In this document: positions 48,096 to 59,757 of the stretch, one piece after another
Numbering within the stretch: the first letter of the stretch is position 1
How the letters are laid out: each line of letters begins with the position of its first letter
NCBI RefSeq assembly: GCF_026914185.1
Contig: NC_070574.1
Coordinates: 1,178,501 to 1,242,500, forward strand
Reading direction: 5' to 3'
DNA: 64,000 bases
Source: Puccinia triticina
Taxonomy: Eukaryota > Basidiomycota > Pucciniomycetes > Pucciniales > Pucciniaceae
Position numbers and translations under genes: made by a program
The notes under the pieces: generated by a model
Told to the model about the DNA's origin: nothing
What the model saw: only the letters and a program-made list of their open reading frames with translations
Databases searched by the model: none

Positions 48096-48941
48096 TTGAC
48101 CTTTGGCGCACGCAATGGCTCATGCGCTTGTATTGCTACTGAACCACGACTATCTGCATACAGTTTTTTCAAGCTCATACTTGAGCTGGATTCAAGCTCA
48201 TTCAGAGACCAATTCTTCTCTTGGCTTGACGTGGAGAATATCCGGCCCCCCACCGACCTCGAGGTGATGGCCAAGATGGCAATCATTGCAGAAGAAAACG
48301 CGACCCAACCTTTGCCAACGGCCAGCACCGGATCCCATTGAGCATGACCTGCAAGAGTTGTTCTTGATGGGTGCCTATTTCCCCCAAATTCGTACACATT
48401 TGTAGATAGTTTTTTTTTCTTTGTTTCTCCTACGTAGTTTCCCTTATTGTGAATGTTTCATTTGGCGTAGTGTGTGTTGGGCATGTGTATATTTCTTTTT
48501 TCCCCCAATGCGTACGCAATACCAAATACAACTGTCATTACATAATTACTGAGTTATCCCATGATGTGGGAAATTTGTACTTGCTCTACACGGCGCGTTG
48601 CAGTTTGTGCAGCAGGATGCCGTGCCTGTGCCGTGCAACATCTTGCGCGACGTGGGCTCAATGTACTTCTGGGATATGGCCATCGGTGGGGAGTGCCCCG
48701 TTTGGTGGGCGTGCTGAAGCGGATGGGCTCACGTCGGCTGCTCCCGTCTGGTGATGTGGAATTAAGACCGTCCGAATTCTTGTGGGGTCTCGAGACGGCT
48801 GCATGGTGCCGTCGCGAGACCTGGCACGGGGCCCGTGTATGGGCCGTATATTGTTGCGGGGGTGGCCCTGTCCTGGGACGGCGTGGTTTCCCCGTCCCCA
48901 GACGTTCTGGTGCGCCCGTGGTGTAGATCAATACAAACAAG
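48096..48941. other. Intergenic and transposon junction, no gene resolved
   Basis: 48096-48341 may hold the last exon of the interrupted gene (alternative splicing). 48560-48920 is GC-rich with overlapping frames on both strands and no recognisable protein. The third copia element begins abruptly just before 48942 without an LTR. Confidence 0.45.
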
Positions 48942-50304
48942 ATGGCAGAACTTCCGGTAAATCCTTGAGTCAATGATTCCTCATCAAGCAATAATGATCA
49001 TCGAAGTGACAAGATACGGATTACGAAACTCCGCCGCAATAATTGGCCAGAGTGAAAAAAATCTTTCAAACGTCTTATTACTGGACGTGGTGATGAAGAA
49101 GTTTTTGATCCGGTCTGGTGCGAGGCACACAAATCGGAAAAGAAGTTTTGAAAAAAGACGTCAAACGCCTATACTCTTCTCAAGTTATGTGTCTCAGCCG
49201 ACTTATATCCTGTTGTTCAAGCTGTCGATACATTCTCAAAGGCGATGGAGGACTTGGCAGACGCCTGCGGAGAACGTTCTTTAATAAAGCTTGGCGACAA
49301 ACTTTACGCTCTCACTCATCTCGACTACGTTCCCGGCACATCAATTGCGGAACGCATCAGTAAATTTCAAACTATGTACACATCATTGAAGTCGGCTCAA
49401 GCTACTACTCCAAAGATTCAAGTCAAAACTGAAATGGCTGGAATAATTTTTCTGAAAAGTTTTTGATTTGATGACTCTTTAAATTCTCTCATTCAAAATC
49501 TTTATGATGTGGAACCCTTCACATTCGAAAAATGTGCTATTTGCATGAATGCTGAACATAGTCGGGTTGAACAATCTGGCTCGATCAACACTGTCTCGTC
49601 TAAAGCATTTGTTTGGCCAAACAAGGACAAATTCAAGGCAGCTGAGAAGAAATTTAGAAACGTGGTACCAACGAAAAATCAAGCAGTCCCGTCTAAGTCA
49701 TTAGGTTCCAAGGAGAAAATGAGTGATCAAGAAATCAATCAACTCATTGAATCATTGACAAGATTTCGTTCTCAGCGGTTAAATTCAATTGATGAGTCTG
49801 AAAATGAAGACGTAGCCGAAGCTCTTACAGAGGTGTCTCTTGGTGACCCAGAAGATACAGGGTTTTTTGTTGAAGACAAAAATAGCTTTCACATGGGTCC
49901 GATTGACAATGGGAAAATTCAATTGGTTCTCAATACTGGAGCTTCAAAATCAACAGTCTCGGATGCACGGCTTTTGTCAAATCTACAACCTGTTACTAAG
50001 AAGATGCAAACATATTCCGGTTCTATTGATATCACTCATGCAGGGGCAATGCGGTTCGGAAAATATAACATTCATCCGGTTTATCTGGCACCGCAAGGCA
50101 AATGCAATCTAATCTTGGTTTCTCAGCTCCAAGATCATGGATTTCGTTGTGTTCATAAGAATAAACTATTCTTGGTTTATATGGGGACAACAATAATTGA
50201 GAAGTTTCCTCGAACTGGCGATTTATACATTTTGTCCGGTTCAAGCGTTGTCACATCAAGATCACTGCTATCAATTAATGAAAGCAATGCGCTCAAAGAT
50301 TGGC
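48942..50304 (+). pseudogene. gag: copia element 4 gag-protease remnant
   Basis: Opens MAELPVNP then TGA, with further stops and frame changes to about 49250. Later parts include DLADACGERSLIKLGDKLYA (gag), a Lys/Ser-rich linker, and a protease region reading LVLNTGASKSTVS. There the usual D-T-G is N-T-G, so the catalytic Asp is lost. The frame ends in DWHLI where the MULE begins. It is clearly non-functional. Confidence 0.8.
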
Positions 50305-50313
50305 ATTTAATAC
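50305..50313 (+). repeat. 9-bp target site duplication ATTTAATAC, left copy of the MULE
   Basis: The identical copy is at 55198-55206. Without the insertion the copia integrase frame reads straight through (HLI then LGHPSD). Confidence 0.92.
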
Positions 50314-50366
50314 GGGGATATAGAATTTTACAAAGTGCCTTTTACAGGGTACAAGGCCCTGTAAAG
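50314..50366. repeat. Left TIR of the MULE
   Basis: About 53 bp; matches the complement of 55145-55197 with roughly ten mismatches by eye. Confidence 0.8.
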
Positions 50367-50742
50367 TCAGTACTGCGTAAAAATGTGCTTTGCCGGGGGT
50401 TATGTGTAAATTTACAAATTGTGGGCCAAATCTAGCCCATTGCAAACTCACCCCTTGTGAAAAACACTGGGTGAAATTAAGCCCCCAGTTCTCAAAATGT
50501 AAATTTGCAGGGCCATCATTATACGGGGTTGCACTTTGTAAGAGGACTGGCTTGTAAATTTCAATTTGTGCCTCTGCAGCCCCAAATTCACAAGCTCCAT
50601 ACCACACTTTGTCACATGCACGTTGTAAAATTATATCCAAAAGAATGAGAAACATAATTTTGCAAGGTGCATTTCCTATTTACACTTAGGGAACCAAAAG
50701 GAAAAAACCGTATAAACGGAAACAAAACAGATCAACATGAGT

Positions 50743-53700
50743 TTAATTCTTTGCGACCCTCTGGCTCCTTCTGCGGCCTGAAAGGCCTTCAGTGTTTGAT
50801 GGGACTGGCTTAGTTGCCTTTGCAACTCGAGCTGGATCATCGACTCGGTCCTCTGACGGAACCTCGGGAACGACCTGCGAGAGCTTAAGTTTCAATGTGA
50901 TTGGTTGTTTGGCTGGGGGTTCGATTGGATTTGGGCGAGCTGAGATGTCCGCCGTGGAAACTGGGACCTTAATGTTTGGGATTGAAGCAGTTCTGACTGC
51001 CTTCGCTTCCTCAGAATCAGACTCAGGAGATGAGCCTGCACTTGAGTCCGACAAATCTTCTTCGCCATCGCTGGAATCCGATTCGCCTGCGCTATCCTTT
51101 CGATCCTGAGCCTCTTCAGAAGCATCATCGACATCGCTTGAGTCCGAAATGTCGAATTCATCAACAACATACCCTTCGCAAACAATCAACGGCTTGATTG
51201 GCTTATCCTCAAGGGGATCCAAGGAGGGAATGGCGGTGTGAAGAGAGTTTTGCTGATTTGGATTGATCATGCCAGCCAAGTGAACAAATGGGATGTCACC
51301 TTCGGCATTGGGGTTCGCGTTGGAGATCTTAGCAATTGCAGATTTGACATGCTCCTCCTCCTCGGATGTCCATACACGGGTGTAGAAAAGCCAACTCGTG
51401 AAAGGGTGGCGGCCTCCAATTGATGTCATGTCAGTATTCACAATTCGAGCGTTGCCATCGTTCTGCCAATCATCGTGCAACCAGACACCTCTGGTACTGC
51501 CTCGTCCACTTCGTACAACCTTACACCAGTAGTGGCATCCGTTCCAGTATCCGCGAGAGAAAAGAGTGAATTTCACGCCAGAAATTGTGATCTGGTATGG
51601 CCAGTCCATAGCGCCCATGTATCGCTCTCGTTCAATGGGATCGCTGGGCTGAGTGACTTCCATGAAGAAGTACAGATGTTGCGGAGGAAGGTCGTCTTTG
51701 AATCCAAGCCGAGATGTCTCCCTAACGTACTCAGCAGTTGAATTTACATCTTCAGGTCGTTGGGACTTTACCGATATCGCGGGGGATAGGTCTTTGACCT
51801 TCTTGGGTCGGCCTCTGGGCTTGGGCTTCTGCTCGGATGATGCCTTGATTGAATCGCATCGACAGACTAGCCCAGGAGTTTTTGAAAGACCGGTGGTTGT
51901 CCACAGGAGGATCAGGCCCAAGACATCAGATGGGTTCAATCCGTTCTCAAGGAAATTCTTCAATTCAATCTTGATGGGTGTTAACGATCGAATTTGAGGG
52001 ACCAGGCATGGTTCAGCTGATCTGCAAGCGAAGTCTCGATGCTCAACAACTTCGAACAATCCTGTGAGAGCCTTGGTTGGATTAAGCTTCGGATCCAAGA
52101 GTAGCTCGATGAAAAAATCGCACGAAGCAAAGGCACCAGGCTGAAACCTTGCTTGGTGCCTCTCATTGCACATGTTGAAAAGCTTGGTCTGGGCGTTGGT
52201 CAAGACTGTTCGGATCCTTCCAATTTTGGTTAAGTTGAAAGTGGTTCGGGAGCCGAAATGCATGGCAAGATGGTAAAAAAGGGTTGCCCCTTTCCCTTTG
52301 CTGTCCCGAAGCCATAGGGGGTTGTACAGCGCAAAAAGAGATTCCAAAGCGGCAGACATCCAGCATCGATTCTTCAGATGGGGCTCCTCTGAAGCGGTGT
52401 ATGATTGGTAAGTGGACCACGGACTTCGGTCAACGTTGAGTGAGTTCTTGGGACGCCCGGCGTTCTTTTTCTTGATCGAAGGTTCGGGGCCATCAAGAAG
52501 ACCAGCTGTGGTGTCAGGTGGACGGCCGTCGTTGATGAATTTCCGCTTCTTTGGCTTGGCCCAGCCCATTGAATGTGAAATGTTGACCTGCATCTTGGTC
52601 TGAGATCCATACTCGACCGATACCCCGCACATGACTGCATTGTACTCCTCTTCCAGCACACTGATGAACCCCAAAAGCTCCACCATGCCGACAATCAGAC
52701 ATTTCTTGCCTGAACTTCAGACAAAAAAGAAAAAGATCTTGATTAGCTCTGAGCACGAAAAGCAGAAAAAGCTGGTGTTCCCGCCCTCACCTGATCATGT
52801 AGTAGACACGATGCATGCTTTCGATGGCGTTGGTTGTATCGGGGAGTCCGTCTTCGCCATCAGGATGATCATCCAACATTGGTCGACGAGAAGGAAAAAG
52901 CATTGATTGGATGTCTGACATCGTCCACCAGTCGAGCCAACGCTTTGTCTTGGGAAAAAGGCGGCGCAACTCGTCCAGTTTTTCTTCATGGGTAAGACCA
53001 CCCTCCTCGATTGGATCCAGTAGAGCCATACACTTTTTCTGAAAGTCGGCCTAAGCAAAACTGGTCAGGTTGGAGGACGGAAGACTCAAGCAAGAAACCA
53101 AAAACTTACATCTTGATCTGCCGAGAGGATTGAGCGATTGCGCCTAACCCTTGTCACCTGAGCCCGAAAATGCTGGTGACATCCCTTAATCATTTTCGCC
53201 GCTCTCATTGGGTCGGTACATGCAAAAACGTCCATGTACGCAGCCTTGAACCCTTCGGTTTGTGCAAGAGAAAAATCGACCACTTGTCGAACCATTAGAT
53301 CGCGCTCCGACGGGGTGATGTCGGGCCGGACAAATTGCCTCAAGAGGGCTGAGAAGTGAAGCTTGTAGTAGTTGACGCTGAGTCCTCGAATCCACGAAAT
53401 CTGGGCTGGTATCCACCTAGCTGTTTGCTCACAGAACATTGATGTTGTGAGCAAATAGCCATTCTCGAAGAACCGATATGTGACATCGGAGATGAGGCCG
53501 CCCTGGTACACCTCGTTGTTTTCATCTCGTGCCAATAGCCGCTCGGCCATCCACTTGGTCTGGAAAGTGAAGTGTTCGCACTCCGTCTGAAAGCCTGAGG
53601 AGATTATAAGTAGTCCGCGCCTAACAAAACAGACACTTCAGCTAATGGAACCCAATAAATCCAAGAAAAAGAGACGCACGCATTCCATTGGAATAAGTCC

Positions 53701-54571
53701 ATCATGAACTTATCTCCAACACCCGCGCCTAACTTGTCAGGGACAATGTTCAGCTCTCGGAGCATAAGCCGGCGGTAGTATCTCAAACGATCAGCGTTGA
53801 TAAATGAGCCGTGAATTTCTGTTACGCTTGTGATTGGATCGTCAAGCGTACTTGGTTGACCCATCTGAAAAGTCGAAAGGAAGAAATGGGATTAACCAAT
53901 TTTGCAAGTCACAAGGGGATGAACAGGTGAGACCTACCTTTAATTTGAAAGCACCGGCTGATGGGTTCTTCACAATCTCAGCTTTGAGATCAGCCCGGGC
54001 AAGTGGGTCCGGCTTTTTGGATTCGGGCCAGGGGTGGTCGTGTAAGCCTCGGTGTCGGAGCAGAGCCCAGCCGGATGGAATGTGAAAATCAAATCGGAGA
54101 GCTGTTCCATTGCAAGCTTCCCAAGTAACTTTGCCCGGACATCGGCCAGCAGCTCCTGGACATTTAGGCTCACTGAAATGATTCAAAGGGTTTTATGAAT
54201 TGTCAGTAACATCTTTGGAGTGGAAATAAATGAACAAAGCTCTTTGAAACTCGCCGTTCAAGGTATTCCTGAATACCTCCCCTTGCTGTTGGGGGGGAGC
54301 CAACCCACTGGCAGGTATCAATATTGCAAACCAGGACACCAAGACAGTATGTCCGCTGAATTTTCCAAGTTCCTTTACCACGCTTCTCAACTCCCGTGGT
54401 TTTAGTAAATCCTACAGATCCAAAGTTGACCACAACCTGGTCGGCCCCCTTGACAAAAATGGTTGCGCCATTAGGATAAATTGGATAGCCCTCACGGTCC
54501 AGGGTGCATCCGTGGTCAATGAAAGTATGGAACAAATCAAAGTCAACAGGCAACTCCCACTTCACAGTCAT
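50743..54571 (-). CDS. MULE transposase fused to a USP-like cysteine peptidase domain
   Basis: Exons on the minus strand, approximate: 54571-54260 (ATG at 54571), 54175-53940, 53864-53680, 53594-53110, 53050-52791 and 52714-50743. Exon 2 has a WRKY-GCM1-like zinc motif (CPGAAGRCPG, then WEAC, then HRGLHDHPW). DDE transposase features follow: ISDVTYRFFENGYLLTTSMF, VVDFSLAQTEGF, the MULE-type GCHQHF, and a Glu in NAIESMHRVYY. Splicing from 52791 to 52714 joins it in frame to the last exon. That exon holds AT-hook-like GRPK motifs and a segment NRCWMSAALESLF, like the Cys box of ubiquitin-specific proteases. About 260 residues later comes GCHYWCKVV then GVWLHDDWQNDG, like the His box. The C-terminus is acidic, then basic. 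No frameshift or stop is seen, so it looks intact. The peptidase call rests on motifs only. Confidence 0.7.
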
Positions 54572-55144
54572 ATCGGGTGGGTCGGGTGCTGGGGGGTTCA
54601 ACTACGGTGAAGACATTGGGATGTTTGTTCAAAAAAAGGGAGGAGCGGACAGCAATGCAGATTGTGCAGAAACGGTGTTTGGGGTGGGGGGGAATGATGC
54701 TCTGGCAGATGCGCTCAAGTACGCCAAAGTTGTTCGAAGTTTGAACATCCTGAGAGGTATTCACGTCTCCTCAATACGCATGGTGAGGCATGGTGTCATG
54801 CCAAACGTGATGAACTGTGAGATTGTGTGTACTACGTAAATTGGGCAAATACATGCTTGTATTTCCGTATTATACAAGCTGACACTGTACTATTACAAGC
54901 CCTGTAATCACAAAAGCGGTTGTAAAATAGTAAAAATCAACACAGCCCATCCCAATCCGGAAAATTAAGTGGTACAGCGGCCAGCGCCGTAAACACGGCG
55001 GTGCAAATGTGTATCTGGCCGCTTGAGGGTGGTTTAATACACCCCACATTTTGCAGGGCCTGTCTTTGCAAGGGGGCAAATTTGGCCCACACTTTGTAAA
55101 ACTACACATAACCCCTATTTATGTATAGTTTTGCACAGCACCTG

Positions 55145-55197
55145 TTTTACAGGGCCCTGTACCCCGTAAAATATACTTTGTAAAATTCATCTGCCCC
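55145..55197. repeat. Right TIR of the MULE
   Basis: Inverted partner of 50314-50366; followed by the ATTTAATAC duplication at 55198-55206. Confidence 0.8.
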
Positions 55198-55206
55198 ATT
55201 TAATAC

Positions 55207-58084
55207 TAGGCCATCCTTCCGACGTTTATTTGAAGAAATTCTTTGAGCTAATGAGCATCACCCCGAACAATAAAACTGGATCGTCTTTAAATTGTGAGGT
55301 GTGTAGAATGGCTAAGTTGAAGCGTTCTTCACACAGCAATCCACTTCCATCTGCTTCAACTCCTTTCAAAATGATTCATATGGATGTACTACAGATCTTG
55401 CCTAACTCTTGTAATTCTTTTCGTTACATTTTGGTTTTGGTCGATGATTTCTCGCAGTTCAATCGTATCTACTTGATGCAGAAGAAATCAGAATCGGAAA
55501 CTAAAATTATGTCGTATCTAAACGAGATAAAGAATCAGATTGATTGTACTCCATCAATTCTTCACACCAATCGTGGAGGCAAATTCGGGTCGACAGTTTT
55601 CAAATCATTTCTTTCTCAGTGCGGTATCTGTTTGGAGCAAGGACCAGCCAATTCTCCTCAGACCAACGGGCTAGCCAAACGTTTCAATAAGACTCTTCTT
55701 ATGAAAATATGTTGTATGCTAGCACAGTGTGCGGTGCCTCTGAACTATTGGGACAAAGCGGCAAAATTTGCATTGTCACTAATCAACATGCTTCCGACTT
55801 CAGCACTGAACTGGAAATCTCCAAATTTGATTCTGGTCAATGAACGCGCAGCAATTCATGAACAAGTAAGAAAAGTCCATACGTTACTGCTGTTTGGTTT
55901 CAAAGTTTATGTACATACCCAGTCTCCATCGTTGAAAGTCCTTCCCCCTTCTAAACCTTTCTATTTCCTTGGCTATGAGCCCAGATCAGACGCTCTGCGT
56001 TTCTTTGATCCAATATCTTGCCAAACGGTTATAAGCCGTGACTACACTCCATCAATTTTGTCATTTCCTTATAACTCGAAAGCCGCAATCATGAAGTTGT
56101 CATCAACTTTGCCCACATCATCTGCAGAACAAATATGTGAGGGTGAAATTGTGGAAATTGATTGTTTGTCAAAAAAATCTGCCAAGCATTTCATTGCTCC
56201 TTCAACATCAACATCTGTCTTGCCTACGTCTCCATCTTCCATTCCTTCCCCAACATCCCCAACATCTGTCCCGCCAATTCTTCCACCAATTCCTCCTGCC
56301 CCGTCACTCAACGTTCCTTTTCGCCCAACTGACTCAGCATCTTTGCATTCACAACAGCCTCCTCCAACTAAACGGTTTACGTATGAGTGGGGTCCTTGAA
56401 ATCAGCTGGCGCCGAAAGACATTTCTTCAGACATCAATCCTTCAAATATTGTTGAAGGATTGCGTCGTGCAAACAAGGATCTTCCTAACCTCAGCTTTGC
56501 GGCTCCGACTGAATTTCCCAAGCTAAACTTGGCGCAATATGTTTCTATTAATGAAGCAATGAACGACAAAAAGGACTTGCCGCACTGGGAAGATGCTTTG
56601 TCTGCTGAATTCAACTCGCTTCAATCCAAAAACACCGGTTCCCTGGTTCCGCCTCCCTCGGATGACAAGACTATTGGTGGCATGTGGCTTCTTACCAAAA
56701 ATTTAAACAAATTCAAGGAGGTGATTCGTCATGAAGCACGCTGGGTGGTTTTTGGAAACCATCAGGAGCATATGCTTCACTTTTTCAAAACATATTCGTC
56801 CGTTGCTCAAAACAAATCTCTGAAAATGATGTTATTGCTGGCTGTTTGCTCTGGAATGTTTGTCTTTCAATTTGACGTCGAGACCGCCTTTCTATACGGC
56901 GACATCGACACATCAATTTATGTTTCGCAAGTGCTCGGTTTTGAAGACCCGGATCCAGCTAAAAAAGGTTGGGTTTGGAAATTAAACAAGTCGCTTTACG
57001 GTACTAAACAAGCACCGCGAATGTGGAAGGCTCACCTGGTATCAACTCTCAAATCTGTCAGTTTTGAGGCATCCGTGCTGGACAATGCGCTGTTCCATAA
57101 TCAAGACAAATCGATTCTTCTTCATATGCATGTAGATGACGGCTTGGTCATTGGGAAGTCTCGCGAGCAAGTTCTATCCTTCCTCAGCAATCTCAAAAAA
57201 TCTTACGTCTTGAAAGTCAAAGAGCGCTGGCTCAACACCTTGGATGTACCTTTATCTGGAACAAAGACGGTTCTCTGGTGATTCATCAAGCTGATTTCGC
57301 TCATAAAATCATTGATGAGTTTGGGATGTCCAATGCCACCACGGTGAAAGCTCCGTCGCCACTTAATTTTCCCCGACTCGTTGCATCTGAATCTCCCCCC
57401 TTCGACATCAAAACTATGCAAAAAGCCATTGGAATGATGAATTGTCTGGCTCTTCACACTCGGCCTGATATCGCATTCACGGTCAACATTCTTGCTCAGT
57501 TTGCGTCTTCCCCTTCTTTTTCTCATTGGTCTCTAATTAAGCATCTCCTCCGGTATCTTCAAGGCACGGCCTACGTCGGTATTCTCTTTCAAAAAAAACC
57601 GCAAACCGACGCTTTATGTAGCTGGGCAGATGCGGATTACGGTACATCTTTAGTAACGAAGAAATCAATGTCTGGCTACGTCATTACTTTCTACGGCAAT
57701 CCAATCTCATGGACAACAAAGAAACAATCCATTGTGGCTCAGTCAACGACTGAGGCAGAGTTCATTTCCATCAACAAATGTGCTAAGCAACTAAGATGGA
57801 TGTCAAATTTGATCACTTCACTCGAGATTCCGCTAGACCCTCCAATCATCTACAACGACAATTCCGGCGCGGTTACCATAAGTAAGGAAGCTCAGCTCAA
57901 CCCAAACACTAAACATATTGAAATCCGCTTTCAATATGTACGGCAGCTAATCATCATAAAAGTCTTACGTGTCCAGCAAGTTTTGACAACCAAGATGATT
58001 GCGGATGTCTTAACTAAGCCTCTCGGAAAAATCAAGCTCTTAATAGCGTACAAACAGTTACATTTAACCAATGTGCGTGTTTAG
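55207..58084 (+). pseudogene. pol: copia element 4 integrase, RT and RNase H remnant
   Basis: Integrase resumes at LGHPSD. The core reads HMDVLQI, but the second Asp is Asn (HTNRGGKF) and the Glu is Lys (NGLAKRFNKTLL), so at least two catalytic residues are lost. A stop (TGA, 56397-56399) follows a Pro/Ser linker. RT continues with FDVETAFLYGD and HVDDGLVIG, the usual YVDD Tyr replaced by His. A frameshift lies near 57238-57250. RNase H then reads SWADADYGTS and STTEAEFISI to a stop at 58084. Several changes are G to A or C to T. Confidence 0.85.
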
Positions 58085-58090
58085 CAGAGG

Positions 58091-58731
58091 TGTTAAGTTT
58101 AATTTAACTTGCACTTTGAGTTAAACTTTATGCATATGGGTATGCATGAAAGTACATGACAATTAATCGGAACTCCGCTCCCAAAACCTTCTGACGACCA
58201 ACTTTCAACTCTCATCACTCAACTCGCCGACAACTTTATTCTTCCCCTTTCCGTTTATTCCTTCTTCCTCATCACACATCCAATCCAATTCTATTGCTCA
58301 ACCATTATCATTAACTCCAAAAATACTTGAAGACAATCTCCTTCGGACTTGTTCATACAAATCAAAGATCAACTCAACCATCGACGACTCTAAGCTTAAG
58401 GAAGAGCTAGATACAGTCTCCGGGCAGGTAGTTGATTCATAACTCTATTATAATCTTATTCGTTCTTATGTATTGACATCATTCTTAACTGTTTTTTCAG
58501 GCTGGTTCGTTGTGATATTTCCTTGTGCTTCCGGTCATTGATTGTTGTCCTTGTTCAAGATTTTTAGATTTGTTCTGGTTCTTTCTTTTAGGTATTTCTT
58601 TTATTTTATCTTATCTTTACATTCATAAAACATATCTTACTATTGTTTCTTATATCTTTACAAGTGAATTACTTTTTATTGAGTTCTTTACTATACTGTT
58701 TCAATAAAGTAATTGACCTACCATTTTTACA
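58091..58731 (+). repeat. 3' LTR of copia element 4 (single LTR, inferred)
   Basis: Begins TGTTAAGTTTAATTTAACTT right after the AGCAGAGG polypurine-like stretch and ends TTTTTACA, a TG...CA frame of 641 bp. No second copy exists in the window to confirm the end. Confidence 0.6.
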
Positions 58732-59545
58732 GGGGCTTTTGCGCTTCAGAGAGCCAATGGTCATGATAATTATGCAATACTATGAAGGCTGCTTCCGGAT
58801 GGAGGGCAAAATCTCCCGCTGAGCATGGCAGGGCAGCTGTATGACTACCAATGTCACGCGGCGGCTTTTTCTTGAGACTTGGGGAACAAACAAGGCTGAG
58901 CCACAGAGCTGGAGCTTGAAGGGAGACTTGGGGTGCATCCACCTGAGAGCATTCCTGGCCAACCTTTGGTGCAGCTGCTGAGCTCCGCTGCTGCCTACCA
59001 ATATATAAGGCTCTCTCTTGCCTGGGTGCATCCTCAAACCCCATCTCCTCACTGCCTCCTTCTATTGTGCTGGAGCTTCTCGGCAGCTCACCCGTTGTGG
59101 TAGAAAATCCGGTACACGTGGCAAAATGGTGGATTTGACAACGGAGTAGCGGACACACTCAAGACGTTTCAGTTGCGTTTTTTGTGACTGACATGTGCCC
59201 GCTTCATTATCAATTACACATCTCCCACTGTACAGAAACCAAAAACAATGAAGTTACAACTCTGATTTCAGGTCAACAAGATTTCTTGAGGATTTGGAAA
59301 AATTGTACAATTGTGGGGAGAGCCTTGGCCATCCCAGAGATTAAACCTAGAGCAAAAAAGGTGCAGAAAACCTTGTGTGAGATTGATTTTAAAAAAAGTC
59401 CCCACCAAAAGGGCTAATCCTCTACCAACGCGGGGTTGACATAGCCCGGAAGTCCCTCCTTCAGAGGTTGCTTCACTCATCAAGGAGGGAATTAGCTAAG
59501 TTAGATCCAACTTCCTCCTCAGGTGGAAGAGTGAGTAAATATTTA
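58732..59545. other. Intergenic, no gene resolved
   Basis: A 143-codon minus-strand frame (58727-59158) overlaps the inferred LTR end and shows no recognisable protein. Confidence 0.45.
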
Positions 59546-59754
59546 GGGCCTGTACCATGGGCCTCAATTTTGAAAAATTTCAACTTTTTTTGCCCTGTAC
59601 ACAAAAATTGAAAACTAGTGGAGGGTTCAAATGTTGAAATTCTTCACATTTGGGCTCCAACCTACATTTTGGCCAGGCTCAGTTTTTGTCCCAAGAAATT
59701 TTGAGGCAAATAAATTTGGAAAATTTCAATTTTCATGCCCTATGGTACAGGCCC
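59546..59754. mobile_element. MITE, PIF/Harbinger-like, 209 bp
   Basis: Starts GGGCCTGTACCATGGGCCTC and ends CCTATGGTACAGGCCC, giving TIRs of 13 bp perfect plus an imperfect extension rich in GAAAATTTCAA. It is flanked by TTA on both sides (59543-59545 and 59755-59757). A TTA/TWA duplication is typical of PIF/Harbinger. No coding capacity. Confidence 0.75.
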
Positions 59755-59757
59755 TTA

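Larger units (their letters stand above)
50314..55197 (-). mobile_element. Mutator-like element (MULE) with terminal inverted repeats
   Basis: 4884 bp. Left end GGGGATATAGAATTTTACAA and right end (reverse complement) GGGGCAGATGAATTTTACAA start imperfect TIRs of about 50 bp that share the GGTACAAGGCCCTGTAAA-type block. The 9-bp duplication is typical of Mutator. Subterminal DNA has repeated short palindromic TTTACAGGG-type motifs. Confidence 0.9.
48942..58731 (+). mobile_element. Ty1/copia element 4, 5'-truncated and decayed, split by a MULE
   Basis: gag to 3' LTR of a copia element of a different family from elements 1 and 2. No 5' LTR lies upstream of the gag ATG at 48942. A MULE is inserted at 50314-55197. 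Multiple stops and frameshifts show it is dead. Confidence 0.85.

Noticed and set aside
48554..48991. Frames of 121-145 codons on both strands
   Set aside because: GC-rich segment, frames mirror each other, no recognisable protein and no splice signals.
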